Assembly (NCBI GenBank): GCA_930367215.1
Contig: OV884059.1
Span: 235,227,803 to 235,291,802, forward strand
Reading direction: 5' to 3'
DNA from: Pollenia angustigena
Taxonomy: Eukaryota; Arthropoda; Insecta; Diptera; Polleniidae
DNA length: 64,000 nucleotides
Position numbers and translations under genes: made by a program. Below, piece by piece: positions 32,751 through 43,423 of the stretch. Each line of letters opens with the position of its first letter. Position 1 is the stretch's first letter. The notes under the pieces are model-generated. The model was not told the origin of the DNA. It made no database searches and saw nothing but the letters and a program-made list of their open reading frames with translations.

Positions 32751-33400
32751 TTAATATTTTTGAGATGGAGATGGTGGAGATATTGTAAATCTAATTGGAT
32801 TTCCTTTTCTGTCAGGTTGCCCTGTAGTACTGGTGGTAGGATTTGAGGAGAAGCCTAGTTTATTAAAGAGGGTTTGTTCGTGCCTGATGGTGTCATCTGT
32901 GTCTGCTTCTGTGACTATTCTATTGTAGTCATATACTAAATTTTTGGTTGTTTTTATCAAATATTCGTTGATGGTGTATTGCTTATTGTTATTATTTGTG
33001 ATGGTGTCCGTTTGGCTGATAATGTTATCCCAATCAGTAGCACCAGGGGTACCTGCTATCCACTTCCAGGCGGACCCAATCCAGTTTATTGATCTCTTGC
33101 TTCTGGTAATGTGAAGTTGACTTAATAAATTCTCGATTTTGGCGAGTTGATAATCTATCTGTAGGCTTAATGTTTCTGTGTTTTTTGTTCTATAGTGCAT
33201 CGTGGATTTGATGTCTTGAACAGCTTGTTCGTATTCTTTTAGGTTGATTGTATGGATTATTTTGTAGTTTCCATTGTAAATTTTCCCGACACCTTGCTTT
33301 ATTACAACTAGTGGATTGTTGTACTCGTAGACGTCTACAGTTGCAATTACATAATGCGTTCTGAGTCTATAAATAGATTTTAGTTTTTAAGATGAGACTT
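32751..33400 (-). pseudogene. Errantivirus env relic, N-terminal part
   Basis: The open piece 33200-32751 continues upstream in another frame to about 33400. It contains an RSKR furin-type cleavage site followed by a hydrophobic 'NWIGSAWKWIAG' stretch, as in 17.6/297/Tom-type fly errantivirus envelopes. Only about a third of a normal env remains; the downstream part, including the transmembrane segment, is gone and the open frame ends at about 32751, just before the hAT MITE. Not functional. Confidence 0.7.
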
Positions 33401-33429
33401 GTGAATTCTTTTGTTATCAGTAGTTGTAA

Positions 33430-34518
33430 TCGTAACAACATTATCTTTTTTAACGGTTTGTTTAACAAATAAAAGTTTATCTTTACCTTTAATTTGCTTG
33501 TTCTTTTTAAAGACTATATCTCCAGAATTATATATTTTTGGTTTCCTTTTTTTTAGCGTTTTGCCGGTAAAGTTGTATTTTTTGGTTCCTAGCTATTTCA
33601 TTTCTCAGATTGTTATTAACTATTCTTTTAAAATCTGCTAGGTTTTGGTAGTTTATTCTCTCTTTCCGACCGAAAAATATATCTGCGGGTTTCTTTTTAG
33701 TAACCGAGTGTACAGTATTATTATATCTGTCTACTGAAATGCTTATTAACTCTTTGATGGAGTAGTCTGGGTATTCCTCACTAAGGCATCTCAGTATTTC
33801 GATAATTGTGGAATGAACTCTTTCAATCGCTCCATTTACTTCGCTTTTCTGTGGTGGTGCAAAGTACGTTTCAATTCCCAATCCTTCGATATAATTTAAT
33901 ACTATCGGGCTGATAAAACTACCTTCGTTATCCATTACTATTTTTTTGGGTGCGGAAAAGAATTGAAGTAATTTTATTTCGAATGTGTAATACAGATTTA
34001 TTTTTAATGTGGAAAAATTTTGCATATTTGGAGAATTTATCAACACATGTAATGAATTTCTCCTTTTGTATTTCCATTATGTCGATATGCAGAATTTCTG
34101 TAGGGTATGATGGAATTGGGGTTGGTTGTAATTCTGGGTTTGGAGGATGTCTATCATACTTATTTTTGTTGCACGTTTCGCAAGCTTTTGTAAAATTTTT
34201 TATTAATTTTGACATTTTTGGAAAGTAGTATTTTTCCAAAATTTGTTTTTTGTTTTCTTCCGAGTTTCTATGGGCTCTTTTGTGTTCGTTTTGAATAATC
34301 AGAAATTGTTGATCCTCATTTGAGATGTCCTCCACCAACCTTTGTGTAATTCTTATTCGAAATCTGGAAAAATTACTCTTAAAAACGTCTTGTAGTAACG
34401 CGAGGTAATTTTCGGGGATTTTAATTCCATTCAACACTGCAGGATTTAGTTTTTCTTTAAGGGTTTGGGTCAAACTATCCTTATTGAGTTTTTTAATTTT
34501 GACATATGGGGGATTCAT
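33430..34518 (-). pseudogene. Errantivirus integrase relic
   Basis: 34518-33928 carries the HHCC finger and first core Asp ('YPTEILHIDIMEI'); after a frame change near 34000, 34046-33528 carries the second Asp ('VMDNEGSF') and the Glu ('SEVNGAIERVHSTI') and the 'RYNNTVHSVTKKKPADI' tail. The catalytic triad residues are present but the frame is broken. It lies upstream of the env piece in the order of a gypsy-type provirus. Confidence 0.75.
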
Positions 34519-35102
34519 AAGGTGTCATAAAGTCATATGTCTTAAAATAATAACATGAAAAATACGACTGTTGTGAACAAAACCCCTCATAATTTAGTGC
34601 GCTATTTTGAATTTAAATCAGCCGATTTAAAAACAAATATAAAAAAATTATTATTTGCCTAAAATAAATTTTTTTTTTAGTTCTTATCCATGAATTAATA
34701 AATTAAATTAGATCATACCTGACTATTTTCCATTTGTTAGACGCAAATCACAAAAAAATTTTATTTTGTTTTTTTACCAAACAGCAGTGTCCTAAGCCGA
34801 TCTAATTTGACGCCGCCAGTGATTTGTTGCAAAAATGGCTAGCCGCATGTTAAATACGGATGTTAGCCGGATTAAACTATACCATCAACGGCGACGGCTA
34901 CAAAAATTAACGCGGCACGGCTCAGCCGCTCAGCGCTGGTCTCTCTCTGATTAATTACGACAGCACAATAAACATAGCAAGCAAAGTTCTACATATTTAT
35001 TTAAGACACTTCTTGTTTACAAGGCAACAACAATATTGTTAAACCATTGTAAAATATTAGAACATTATGACAATATAACTTGATAGCACACCTTGTGAAT
35101 AC
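34510..35102. mobile_element. MITE-like insertion with imperfect inverted ends
   Basis: About 590 bp. Left ATTCATAAGGTGT (34512-34524) and right ACACCTTGTGAAT (35088-35100) are inverted with one mismatch, and weaker pairing extends to about 30 bp. It separates the errantivirus sequence at 35105 from the integrase piece. No convincing duplication and no coding. Confidence 0.5.
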
Positions 35103-35760
35103 CCCAATAGTGTCTTTGGAAATGATCATGGGGATTTTCAAAATGATTGGAATCTATTTTCTCGGAAAAGATAATTTGATTTTTAAAGACGTTTAGTGGG
35201 GCCTCAAAATGTGGTATGAGAAGGCTACTGTCCTCCTCGGCACTATGTTGGGAGTTATCATCTGATGATAACGTATTGATTTCAGGTGGTAACCTAGAAA
35301 GTGCATCGGCCACGACATTTGTTTTTCCATGTTTATAAATTAGTTTGTAATTGTATTCTTTTAACAGATCTTGGAAATCTTTGTCAAGATTTTATGTTGA
35401 TTCGATATTATTAACTTGTTTGGATATTCTATTTTTAAGAGGAATTTTAGCTCCGTTTTTTAACTGTAGGGTGTTATCCTTCCGGTTAATTATGGCCTCT
35501 AGTTCCCTCAGAGTGTCATCGCATATTATACCATCAAATGAGCGGAGTCCAGGGAGGACAAAAAAATCAAAGTAATCGTTTATTTTTAGACTTTGAAAAA
35601 ATTTTCCACGAACTTTACGTGAAATAGGTATTTCGCCGGCAGCTGAATGAATTGTAAATGGTGAATTTACGGGTTTTGAATTATACGATATTTTTTCTGA
35701 AATAAAATTTTTGTTCGCGCCAGTATCAACGAGGAATTTTTATATTTTACCATCCTTTAG
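35065..35760 (-). pseudogene. Errantivirus protease and RNase H tail; polymerase deleted
   Basis: Reading right to left: the protease 'FLVDTGANKNFISEK' (about 35740) and a stretch that normally precedes RT, then a jump near 35390 to the end of RNase H ('KHGKTNVVADALSRLPPEI') and the linker before integrase. The RT domain and most of RNase H (at least 1.5 kb) are missing, so the element cannot move by itself. Confidence 0.7.
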
Positions 35761-35997
35761 GCGTAACTCTAGGTATGGTATGCTAGACAGGCCTCTGTCA
35801 TAAAATATATTTCATGTTCATTTTCTAAGTTTGCTTCCTCATAACCTTCTTCTTCCTCTCGGTAACTTTGCAGTACATCTTGTTCGTCGTCCTCCAGTCT
35901 CTGTATTAAAGAGACGTTGTTGTTTTTGAGGAATATTAGAAGAATTATTGCTCGAGTTTGGCAACGGAGATTTCTGTGGTCTGTTCATATAATTAAT

Positions 35998-36958
35998 TTA
36001 ACGCGTTCTTACGGAAGGATCGACTTCCATTGGTACGGGTGGCTTTGGTTGAGTGGGTCTTGGAGGTGGGTTATTCTGTGTGTATTTTTGATCCTGTTTT
36101 ATTGGAATCGGTGTATTATAAATACGAACTTGTTCAGCTGTACTTGGGTTTCTATATTGAGTTCCAAATCCACTTCGATTCATCGGACTATGTACCTGAT
36201 TAATTGGTGCAACAATGGTATTATATCTGTTATTGCGTGGGTGAATAGAGGTATTTCTATTATTCAAATTTTGGAATTCGAGACAAGAGGTATATGCCTC
36301 TGGGAGTGTTGCTGGTTTCTGAATAGCCAACATTCTTGATATGTCACCGTTTATCCCTCGGATAAATATGTCCAAAGCTCTATTTCTGTAGGTTAAGATT
36401 AAAACTTCCACTGTTTCACCCGAATAATTATCTGATTTAATTTTATTTATGATCAGTGATAACTGGTGATTAACTATTGCGCTGCGACATAACACTTAAC
36501 TCGTACTCTAAGGTTCTCACATCTCGTTTATCCACATAATGCAAGGACAAACAATTTTTAATTTTCTCCCAACTCTCATCGAATATGTTATAATATATTA
36601 AGGCCGCGTCGGCGGGACCTCTCACTTTGTATCATATATGTTGCAGAATTGCCCTATAAATTGGTCTATATCTTACTATCTCATAGTCCCTCAATATGGA
36701 TTCCACACTGTGGATCCAAGAAATATACTGGACGGGGTTACCGGCAAAGACTTGTAAATCCCTTAAGAAATCGGGAAGTTTCCGAATTTCGACCAGATCC
36801 GCTTTGGTCCTAGGAACAGTGAGTGTTGCATCCCCAGTGGGAGCAAGATTACTTTTACTCTCCAAGGTACTTATTCTATTGGTGAGAAGCCTCACTTGCT
36901 CTATTTGTGAATTAAGAGCACCGGTAAGCTGCGTTATCGCGTCTTGAATTCGTTCCAT
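35998..36958 (-). pseudogene. Errantivirus gag relic
   Basis: ATG at 36958; 'FAGNPVQYISWIHSVESIL' is characteristic of the 17.6/297-type Gag. TGA at 36632-36634 (expected Arg) and a deletion near 36490 break it; the remainder runs to 35998, rich in Asn/Pro. No zinc knuckle, as in this group. Sequence between 35760 and 35998 is its continuation toward pol. Confidence 0.75.
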
Positions 36959-37559
36959 TTTAAATTAAAAAAACTATGAACGCTAATCTTTCGTGAGAGT
37001 AAGAAGTGTTTTTATTGAGCTCTGCTAAAACCGTAAAATTCTGTCATAATCTGTTTACAAACAATAATAAATAAATAAATTCGATTTGCAATAATTATAT
37101 TCTTGTCGTGTGATTAAACTTTTTGTGATTTTAGTGTGATTTTATGCTACAAAACGAACTTATTTTAAAGCTTCATATTACATACATTAAAATTACCAAA
37201 CATTCATACCAACATAATTCAAAAACTAAACAAACAATTAATAACAACAACAAAAACACTTGAATTTTTTAAGTGTCTCTTTTCTGCTGTTGTTTTGTAT
37301 TTTAAACAGTATACTGCAAATTCATAATTTAAAATTTTAAATCTCAACAACAATAATAATAACATCGTTTGTGAAAAATACCAAAAATTAACAAAATATC
37401 CAACAAAAACACTTAAACCAAACAGAAAACAAAAACCGCAAACTTATAACAACAAATAATATTATTCAATAAATAATAATAACAATAAATTCATAACCCA
37501 GCAAACATAAAATATCAAAATACAAAATTCTGCGTATATTTTGAACGTTTTAGTTAGAA
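36959..37559. other. A-rich spacer
   Basis: Full of AACAAC and AATAAT runs. The errantivirus PBS and 5' LTR are not seen. It may be the 5' UTR of the ORF at 37560. Confidence 0.4.
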
Positions 37560-37952
37560 ATGGCCTGTTTAGCTAAAAATTGTACTATAACTGGCGAAGA
37601 TGACAGAATGGTTGTCTGTTGGCTTTGCCATGAAAGCTGTCACTTTAATTGCAGCGGACTTTCTATTGTAGTTGCAGAGGCTTTACCAAAGAATAAAGGT
37701 TTGCACTGGTGTTGCAGTAGCTGCAGTAATATTGGTGCAAATTTTTCTCGTTTCTTTCAAAATACAAAAACACAATATCTTGAATTGCAAAGTGAAGCAA
37801 CTAAGTTGACTGAACGCATATCAGCATATGGAAAGTTATTTGATGATTTTAAATCGTTGGACAACTTAAAATCTCCTCCTCAACCTTCTCCTAAACGCCG
37901 TAAGTCGCCAAGAAATGTTAATAAAGAAATGTATAGAAATCGTTTCGTGTAG
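37560..37952 (+). CDS. Small PHD-finger-like protein, possibly a LINE ORF1
   Basis: 130 codons with ATG in context AGAAATGGC. Cys/His spacing in the first 60 residues (C3, C8, C20, C23, C27, H28, C31, then WCCSSC) resembles a PHD/zinc domain. This is followed by a predicted coiled-coil region and a basic tail 'SPKRRKSPRN'. PHD-bearing ORF1 proteins are known in CR1/Kiri-type LINEs, and a LINE RT relic of compatible type lies at 43424, but the hAT insertion and other DNA separate them. It could equally be a host-derived gene. No defect is seen within the frame. Confidence 0.45.
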   Translation: MACLAKNCTITGEDDRMVVCWLCHESCHFNCSGLSIVVAEALPKNKGLHWCCSSCSNIGANFSRFFQNTKTQYLELQSEATKLTERISAYGKLFDDFKSLDNLKSPPQPSPKRRKSPRNVNKEMYRNRFV

Positions 37953-38346
37953 AAAAATGTTTGTGTAGCTCTTGTTTAAAAAAAGGTGTTGGATTGTTGA
38001 AAGGTAATATAATTTTCACTTTCTTAATTTTAGAAAATTTTCTCGATTTAGTTAAAATTTCTTGTAATTTTTTGTTTTCTATTATTTAAAAAAAAAAAAA
38101 AAAATTATAATTTTCACTTTCTTAATTCTATAAAATTTTCACTATAATTTAGTTAAAATTTCTTGTAATTTTTGTTTTCTATTATTTCAAATTATAATTT
38201 TCACTTTCTTAATTCTATAAAATTTTCACGACAATTTAGTTAAAATTTCTTGTAATATTTTATATAATTTTTAAATATGATTTACAAAATAGTTTGAATG
38301 AAGCAACTCTAAGAAATTAACATAACAAAAAAAATTTCAAAAGTTT
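37953..38346. repeat. AT-rich stretch with a short tandem duplication
   Basis: The phrase 'attttcactttcttaatt' with following 'agttaaaatttcttgtaatttt' occurs three times (38007, 38108 and 38190 regions), period about 100 and 80 bp. No gene. Confidence 0.55.
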
Positions 38347-38570
38347 GTGCTGGTTCACACGTGAAGTTTGACTCTTCAAGTCTTGAGTTTTTAGGAGAGA
38401 GGGGAAAAGAAAAGGCATTCTCTTTTCCCTTCTTTCCTAAAAGCTCAAGACCACAGTTGCCATAGTTGGTAACATTCTACCAAAATTGGTAATTTTTTTT
38501 AGGGTTGGTAACTTGGTAACTTTGTTTTTGTTTTGGTAACTTTTTTAAGGCTTGACAAACTATCAAATTA

Positions 38571-40431
38571 TTGCTTTTCTTTTATCATTTTTCCGCATTA
38601 CTCAACACTGAGAAAAAAAATCACGATGAAACAACTGACGTATCAGATCGTAAATGCTTGGTATTGGTCGTGAGGTACTTCGACAGAATTTTTAAATCAA
38701 TCAAGGACAGATTTTTATCTTTACTGGAATTGGTTCAAGCTGACGCCAAATCCATATACGAAACAATCAAAGCCTTTTTTGATAAGAATAATATTCCCAT
38801 AGAAAACCTAATTGGTTTGACAACGGACGGAGCGAGCACAATGGCTGGAGAATTAAATGGCTTAACAAATAACTTAAAAGCTACACAGTTTTCTTCTATA
38901 TAAAATGTACCCGCCATTCTTTGCATTTGTGTGTAAGCTATGCATGCAAAAACCTGCCACTGGAAGTTGAAAATCTATGCAGAAAAGTTAACAACTTTTT
39001 CGCGCATAGTTCTAAAAGAATCCATGGACTTAAAGAATTTCAATAGTATTGTAACTCTGAGCCGCACAAAATGCTAGGACTTTCCGTAACTACCCAGTAA
39101 AAAATGTGCTCCAAAAGGAGCAGGTTCTGTGTATGAATTCATACCTCAAATCGCTTCAAACCTGTTGATGGGATGCCTGATTTTTGTATGGGGTGTTCCC
39201 GGTTTGGAGGACTATTTTCTGCTGACAATAAGCGCTTCTTTTAATATGCAAAGAAAGCACTCCTTAAGTTCTATTTTATGGGCTAACTATATTAACATAT
39301 TCATTAATGTTTTGCTTTTACTTGTTTAAATGCCTTTTTCCAATCATTTTCGTATAATTTTATTATTTTCGGTTTGCAACCATCTTCATTGTAAGCACTA
39401 AAATAGCAGCTTTTTTATATATTTTATTCTATATCATTTACTGCTTTATAAAAGCTCTTTTATTGAAGCGCTCGATTATGCGCTTTTTCTCTTAAGTGCT
39501 TCAAAAAACCCAAATTTTTTTTACTGGGTAGATTGTAAGCGTTGGAAGCGGTCGTTTCAAGAATAATTGAGCAGTGGAAGCCCCTACAGCTGTATTTTCT
39601 ATCATGTGCACTGGAGGTAAACGGAGGTAAGCCCATTGAAATTTCAAATTTATTGGCAAATGAAGAAATAAGGGTTTATATGATGTTTTTGTCAAACATA
39701 TTGAAAATTATTAACAACCTAAAAAAGGAATTTCAATCCGAAACTGTCCCTTTGCCTTATTTGTTTCTGCAACTAGATATTAATTTTAAGCTTGTTGCTT
39801 TCAATTATATTAAAAGCAGTTATATAAAAAGCATCGAATGTTTAAACAATTTTGTAACCAATAATTCCGAAAACTTTTTACCTCAACTGGAATTATTTAT
39901 TGGTAGTGAAGCGGAAAAGTATTTAAAAGACAAACATTTTTTGGAATCGCAACAAAAAGAAATTAAAGTATGCTTTAGGAAATTTTATATAGAATTTCTC
40001 GATCAATTAAAGAGATTTGATTTAAGTAGAACTGATTTAAAATCTTTGTCTATTATAACACTAAATAACATTATAAATCAAACCAAAGACTCTTTCTTAC
40101 AACTTTTAAATGCATTTTCATATTTAAATGACTATAATAATGATACAATAATTACACAATGGAGACATCTTTCTCTATTAGAAAATGATCTCAATTAAGA
40201 AGATGATATTTTATCATTCTGGCAAAACATAAGTTCTATAAAAAACGGACTTAACGAATATAACTTTAAGGAACTGACTGATTTTATATTTAATTTAATG
40301 TGCCTTCCACATAGCTCAGCAGGTGCAGAAAGAAAGTTTAGTCTAAGTTTAATAAAAACCATATTGAGAAAGAATTGACTTTAGGTAATGACCAACATTA
40401 TGTTTGGTCAGCCAAAGATTATTTTAAATGA
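38571..40431 (+). pseudogene. hAT transposase, decayed
   Basis: The first piece (38571-38903) has 'IGLTTDGASTMAGELNGL', the D-containing catalytic stretch of ZBED/KIAA1586-type hAT transposases; reading continues in other frames ('SYACKNLPLEVENLCRKV'). After the MITE at 39093-39528 the protein resumes (39542-40198, 218 codons) and ends with the dimerisation motif 'LPHSSAGAERKFS' before a stop at 40429-40431. There is a stop near 40198 and frameshifts. The N-terminal BED finger is missing. Not active. Confidence 0.8.
39093..39528. mobile_element. MITE inserted in the hAT transposase
   Basis: 436 bp with ends CCCAGTAAAAAA / TTTTTTTTACTGGG flanked by TA on each side. Excision would bring the two transposase parts together. 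The TA duplication suggests a Tc1/mariner-like mover. A 66-codon frame inside is chance. Confidence 0.7.
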
Positions 40432-40612
40432 CTGCAATATTAAATGATTTATTTAAATTAAATACGGAATTCGTAGGTATAATGAATTGAAATATTTATT
40501 TATGTTCTAAAATGAATTAAAAGGTTTTTGTTATGTTTTTTATTAATAAAAATTGTTGTTTTTATTACAAAAAAAAAAATAAAGATTTTTGTTTTTATTA
40601 AAAATAAATTTA

Positions 40613-42635
40613 TAATATTTTTAATTAGGCTTAAGTTCATGAAATTTAATTCCCATTAAATTATTTTTGTGAAGAAAGGAATTTTACAACATGAAAATCA
40701 ATTAAAATTGTTATTGATAATCTTTCATTCTTGACGTGGCTCGGGCTCGAACCCTGGCCGGCAGGTTACCATGACATGTTTCGATCGCAACCACTCGATC
40801 TCCTCAGATGGATTTGCCGTCTTACACTCGCAGCCATCGACGACTGCTGACGTCACTAGTCAAACATCAATCCTTAAACCAAATTGTATTTTTAACATTT
40901 GGTAGATCGAAATTTGCTTTTCTTGAATGATTATCCATTTTAATTGATTTTACATGTTTTTTCCTTCACTTTTGTTTTTTCGTACTTTCGTCAAGAATTT
41001 TTCTTGAAGTCCAAGTACATTTTTTGTTTTTTTGACTTTGTCTTTCTCTTTTCTGTTGACCTTTTTCAGCACAACTTGAAGGACAAATGTACACATAGAG
41101 CTCGTGCCTTAGCTTTAACAATAATTAGTATTGTGGTTATTTTGTTGAACTATTTATGGTTTTTAATCCAAATTTTTAATATTTTTAATTAGGCTTAAGT
41201 TCGTGAAATTTAATTCCCATTAAATTATTTTTGTGAAGAAAGGAATTTTACAACATGAAAATCAATTAAAATTGTTATTGATAATCTTTCATTCTTGACG
41301 TGGCTCGGGCTCGAACCCTGGCCGGCAGGTTACCATGACATGTTTCGATCGCAACCACTCGATCTCCTCAGATGGATTTGCCGTCTTACACTCGCAGCCA
41401 TCGACGACTGCTGACGTCACTAGTCAAACATCAATCCTTAAACCAAATTGTATTTTTAACATTTGGTAGATCGAAATTTGCTTTTCCTGAATGATTATCC
41501 ATTTTAATTGATTTTACATGTTTTTTCCTTCACTTCTGTTTTTTCATTCAGGAAAGTTGTGCTGAAAAAGGTCAACAGAAAAGAGAAAGACAAAGTCAAA
41601 AAAACAAAAAATGTACTTGGACTTCAAGAAAAATTCTTGACGAAAGTACGAAAAAACAGAAGTGAAGGAAAAACATGTAAAATCAATTAAAATGGATAAT
41701 CATTCAGGAAAAGCAAATTTCGATCTACCAAATGTTAAAAATACAATTTGGTTTAAGGATTGATGTTTGACTAGTGACGTCAGCAGTCGTCGATGGCTGC
41801 GAGTGTAAGACGGCAAATCCATCTGAGGAGATCGAGTGGTTGCGATCGAAACATGTCATGGTAACCTGCCGGCCAGGGTTCGAGCCCGAGCCACGTCAAG
41901 AATGAAAGATTATCAATAACAATTTTAATTGATTTTCATGTTGTAAAATTCCTTTCTTCACAAAAATAATTTAATGGGAATTAAATTTCATGAACTTAAG
42001 CCTAATTAAAAATATTAAAAATTTGGATTAAAAACCATAAATAGTTCAACAAAATAACCACAATACTAATTATTGTTAAAGCTAAGGCACGAGCTCTATG
42101 TGTACATTTGTCCTTCAAGTTGTGCTGAAAAAGGTCAACAGAAAAGAGAAAGACAAAGTCAAAAAAACAAAAAATGTACTTGGACTTCAAGAAAAATTCT
42201 TGACGAAAGTACGAAAAAACGGAAGTGAAGGAAAAAACATGTAAAATCAATTAAAATGGATAATCATTCAAGAAAAGCAAATTTCGATCTACCAAATGTT
42301 AAAAATACAATTTGGTTTAAGGATTGATGTTTGACTAGTGACGTCAGCAGTCGTCGATGGCTGCGAGTGTAAGACGGCAAATCCATCTGAGGAGATCGAG
42401 TGGTTGCGATCGAAACATGTCATGGTAACCTGCCGGCCAGGGTTCGAGCCCGAGCCACGTCAAGAATGAAAGATTATCAATAACAATTTTAATTGATTTT
42501 CATGTTGTAAAATTCCTTTCTTCACAAAAATAATTTAATGGGAATTAAATTTCATGAACTTAAGCCTAATTAAAAATATTAAAAATTTGGATTAAAAACC
42601 ATAAATAGTTCAACAAAATAACCACAATACTAATT
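40613..42635. mobile_element. Foldback composite 1: four copies of a tRNA-promoter unit
   Basis: Flanked by AAAATAAATTTA (40601-40612 and 42636-42647). The left arm holds two tandem units (landmark TTGACGTGGC at 40731 and 41294), the right arm two inverted units (GCCACGTCAA at 41890 and 42454), spacing about 563 bp. The centre is at 41547-41635. Each unit has GGGTTCGAGCCC (a B box) and, about 44 nt upstream in that strand, GATCGAGTGGTT (A-box-like), so a tRNA-derived pol III promoter, and a TGACGTCA palindrome. No transposase. Confidence 0.75.
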
Positions 42636-42756
42636 AAAATAAATTTAGGTAACTTTTTGGTAACATTTTCGGAAAATTTTGGTAGAAATTTTTTTTACTC
42701 AGTGGCAACCGTGCTCAAGACTTGACGAGTCAAACTTGACATGTGTGAACCAGCAC

Positions 42757-43036
42757 TTTGTATTTACCATGCAGCCACACGTTCAAGTTGTTCTTGATAG
42801 TCTTTTACATATACTGTTTGTCAAAATTTCCAAAAATTGATAGTTGTGACGTAGGCTGCATTCAATTTTTGAGCAATTTACTTTCAAGATGCCATCAAAA
42901 AAAAAAAATTTATAAAGAGAAACGAAAAATTTGCTCACTTACCTTGAAATCAGCTGTTTTCTTGAACGTAAATTGAAACACTCACTGGCAAGAGAATTTT
43001 AAAGGCAAGTTCGTATCAATTTTTAAAAGTATGAGT
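42757..43036. repeat. Dispersed repeat, copy 1 (inverted copy at 52911-53190)
   Basis: About 280 bp matching the reverse complement of 52911-53190 with scattered substitutions, from 'gcagccacacg' to 'tatcaatttttaaaagtatgag'. Noncoding in both places; the family is unknown to me. Confidence 0.75.
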
Positions 43037-43423
43037 GTATTGGTAAAAAAGTGTGAGTGTATTAAAACTTGATAGGCAACACTTGATCGTGTACCCCTCA
43101 AGTTAGCCAAATAAATGCTTCACAAACAAGTTTAATTAATTAATATTTATTCACTTTTTGTTTTGGTTTAATTTTTATTTCAACTTTTCTTTTATTTAAC
43201 AATTTTTTCACAATTTGTATGCTTTTTATTTGTTACTTTTGTTTGTTTACCTTTGAAACATATGTTTTTTTGATTTACTAAATTTACTGCAAAAATTTGT
43301 TAATACTCAAACAAGAACTGTTACTTTTCGCTCTCAATTTATGTTCTCATTTACTGCATTTTGTGTACTCGAACGCAATTTCGTAAAATGCAGTAAAGTT
43401 TAGTAAAAAAAGTAAAAACTTTT

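Larger units (their letters stand above)
38452..42712 (+). mobile_element. hAT transposon carrying two later insertions
   Basis: Ends CACAGTTGCCA and TGGCAACCGTG (11-bp inverted repeats, one mismatch), flanked by CTCAAGAC at 38444-38451 and 42713-42720. The 8-bp duplication and transposase remnants identify hAT. Insertions inside it: a TA-flanked MITE (39093-39528) and a 2-kb foldback (40613-42635). Confidence 0.85.
38347..42756. mobile_element. Small inverted-repeat element split by a hAT insertion
   Basis: Ends GTGCTGGTTCACAC / GTGTGAACCAGCAC; the inverted match continues through AAGTTTGACTC and TCAAGTCTTGAG. Without the hAT insertion it is only about 140 bp. The hAT element landed in it with duplication CTCAAGAC. 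Confidence 0.7.

Noticed and set aside
41820..41900. Functional tRNA gene in the foldback units
   Set aside because: A and B boxes are present but no cloverleaf or acceptor stem closes; better seen as a tRNA-derived promoter.
40613..42635. CRISPR-like or satellite array
   Set aside because: Units are long, few, and arranged as a palindrome with target duplications; not a CRISPR or simple satellite.
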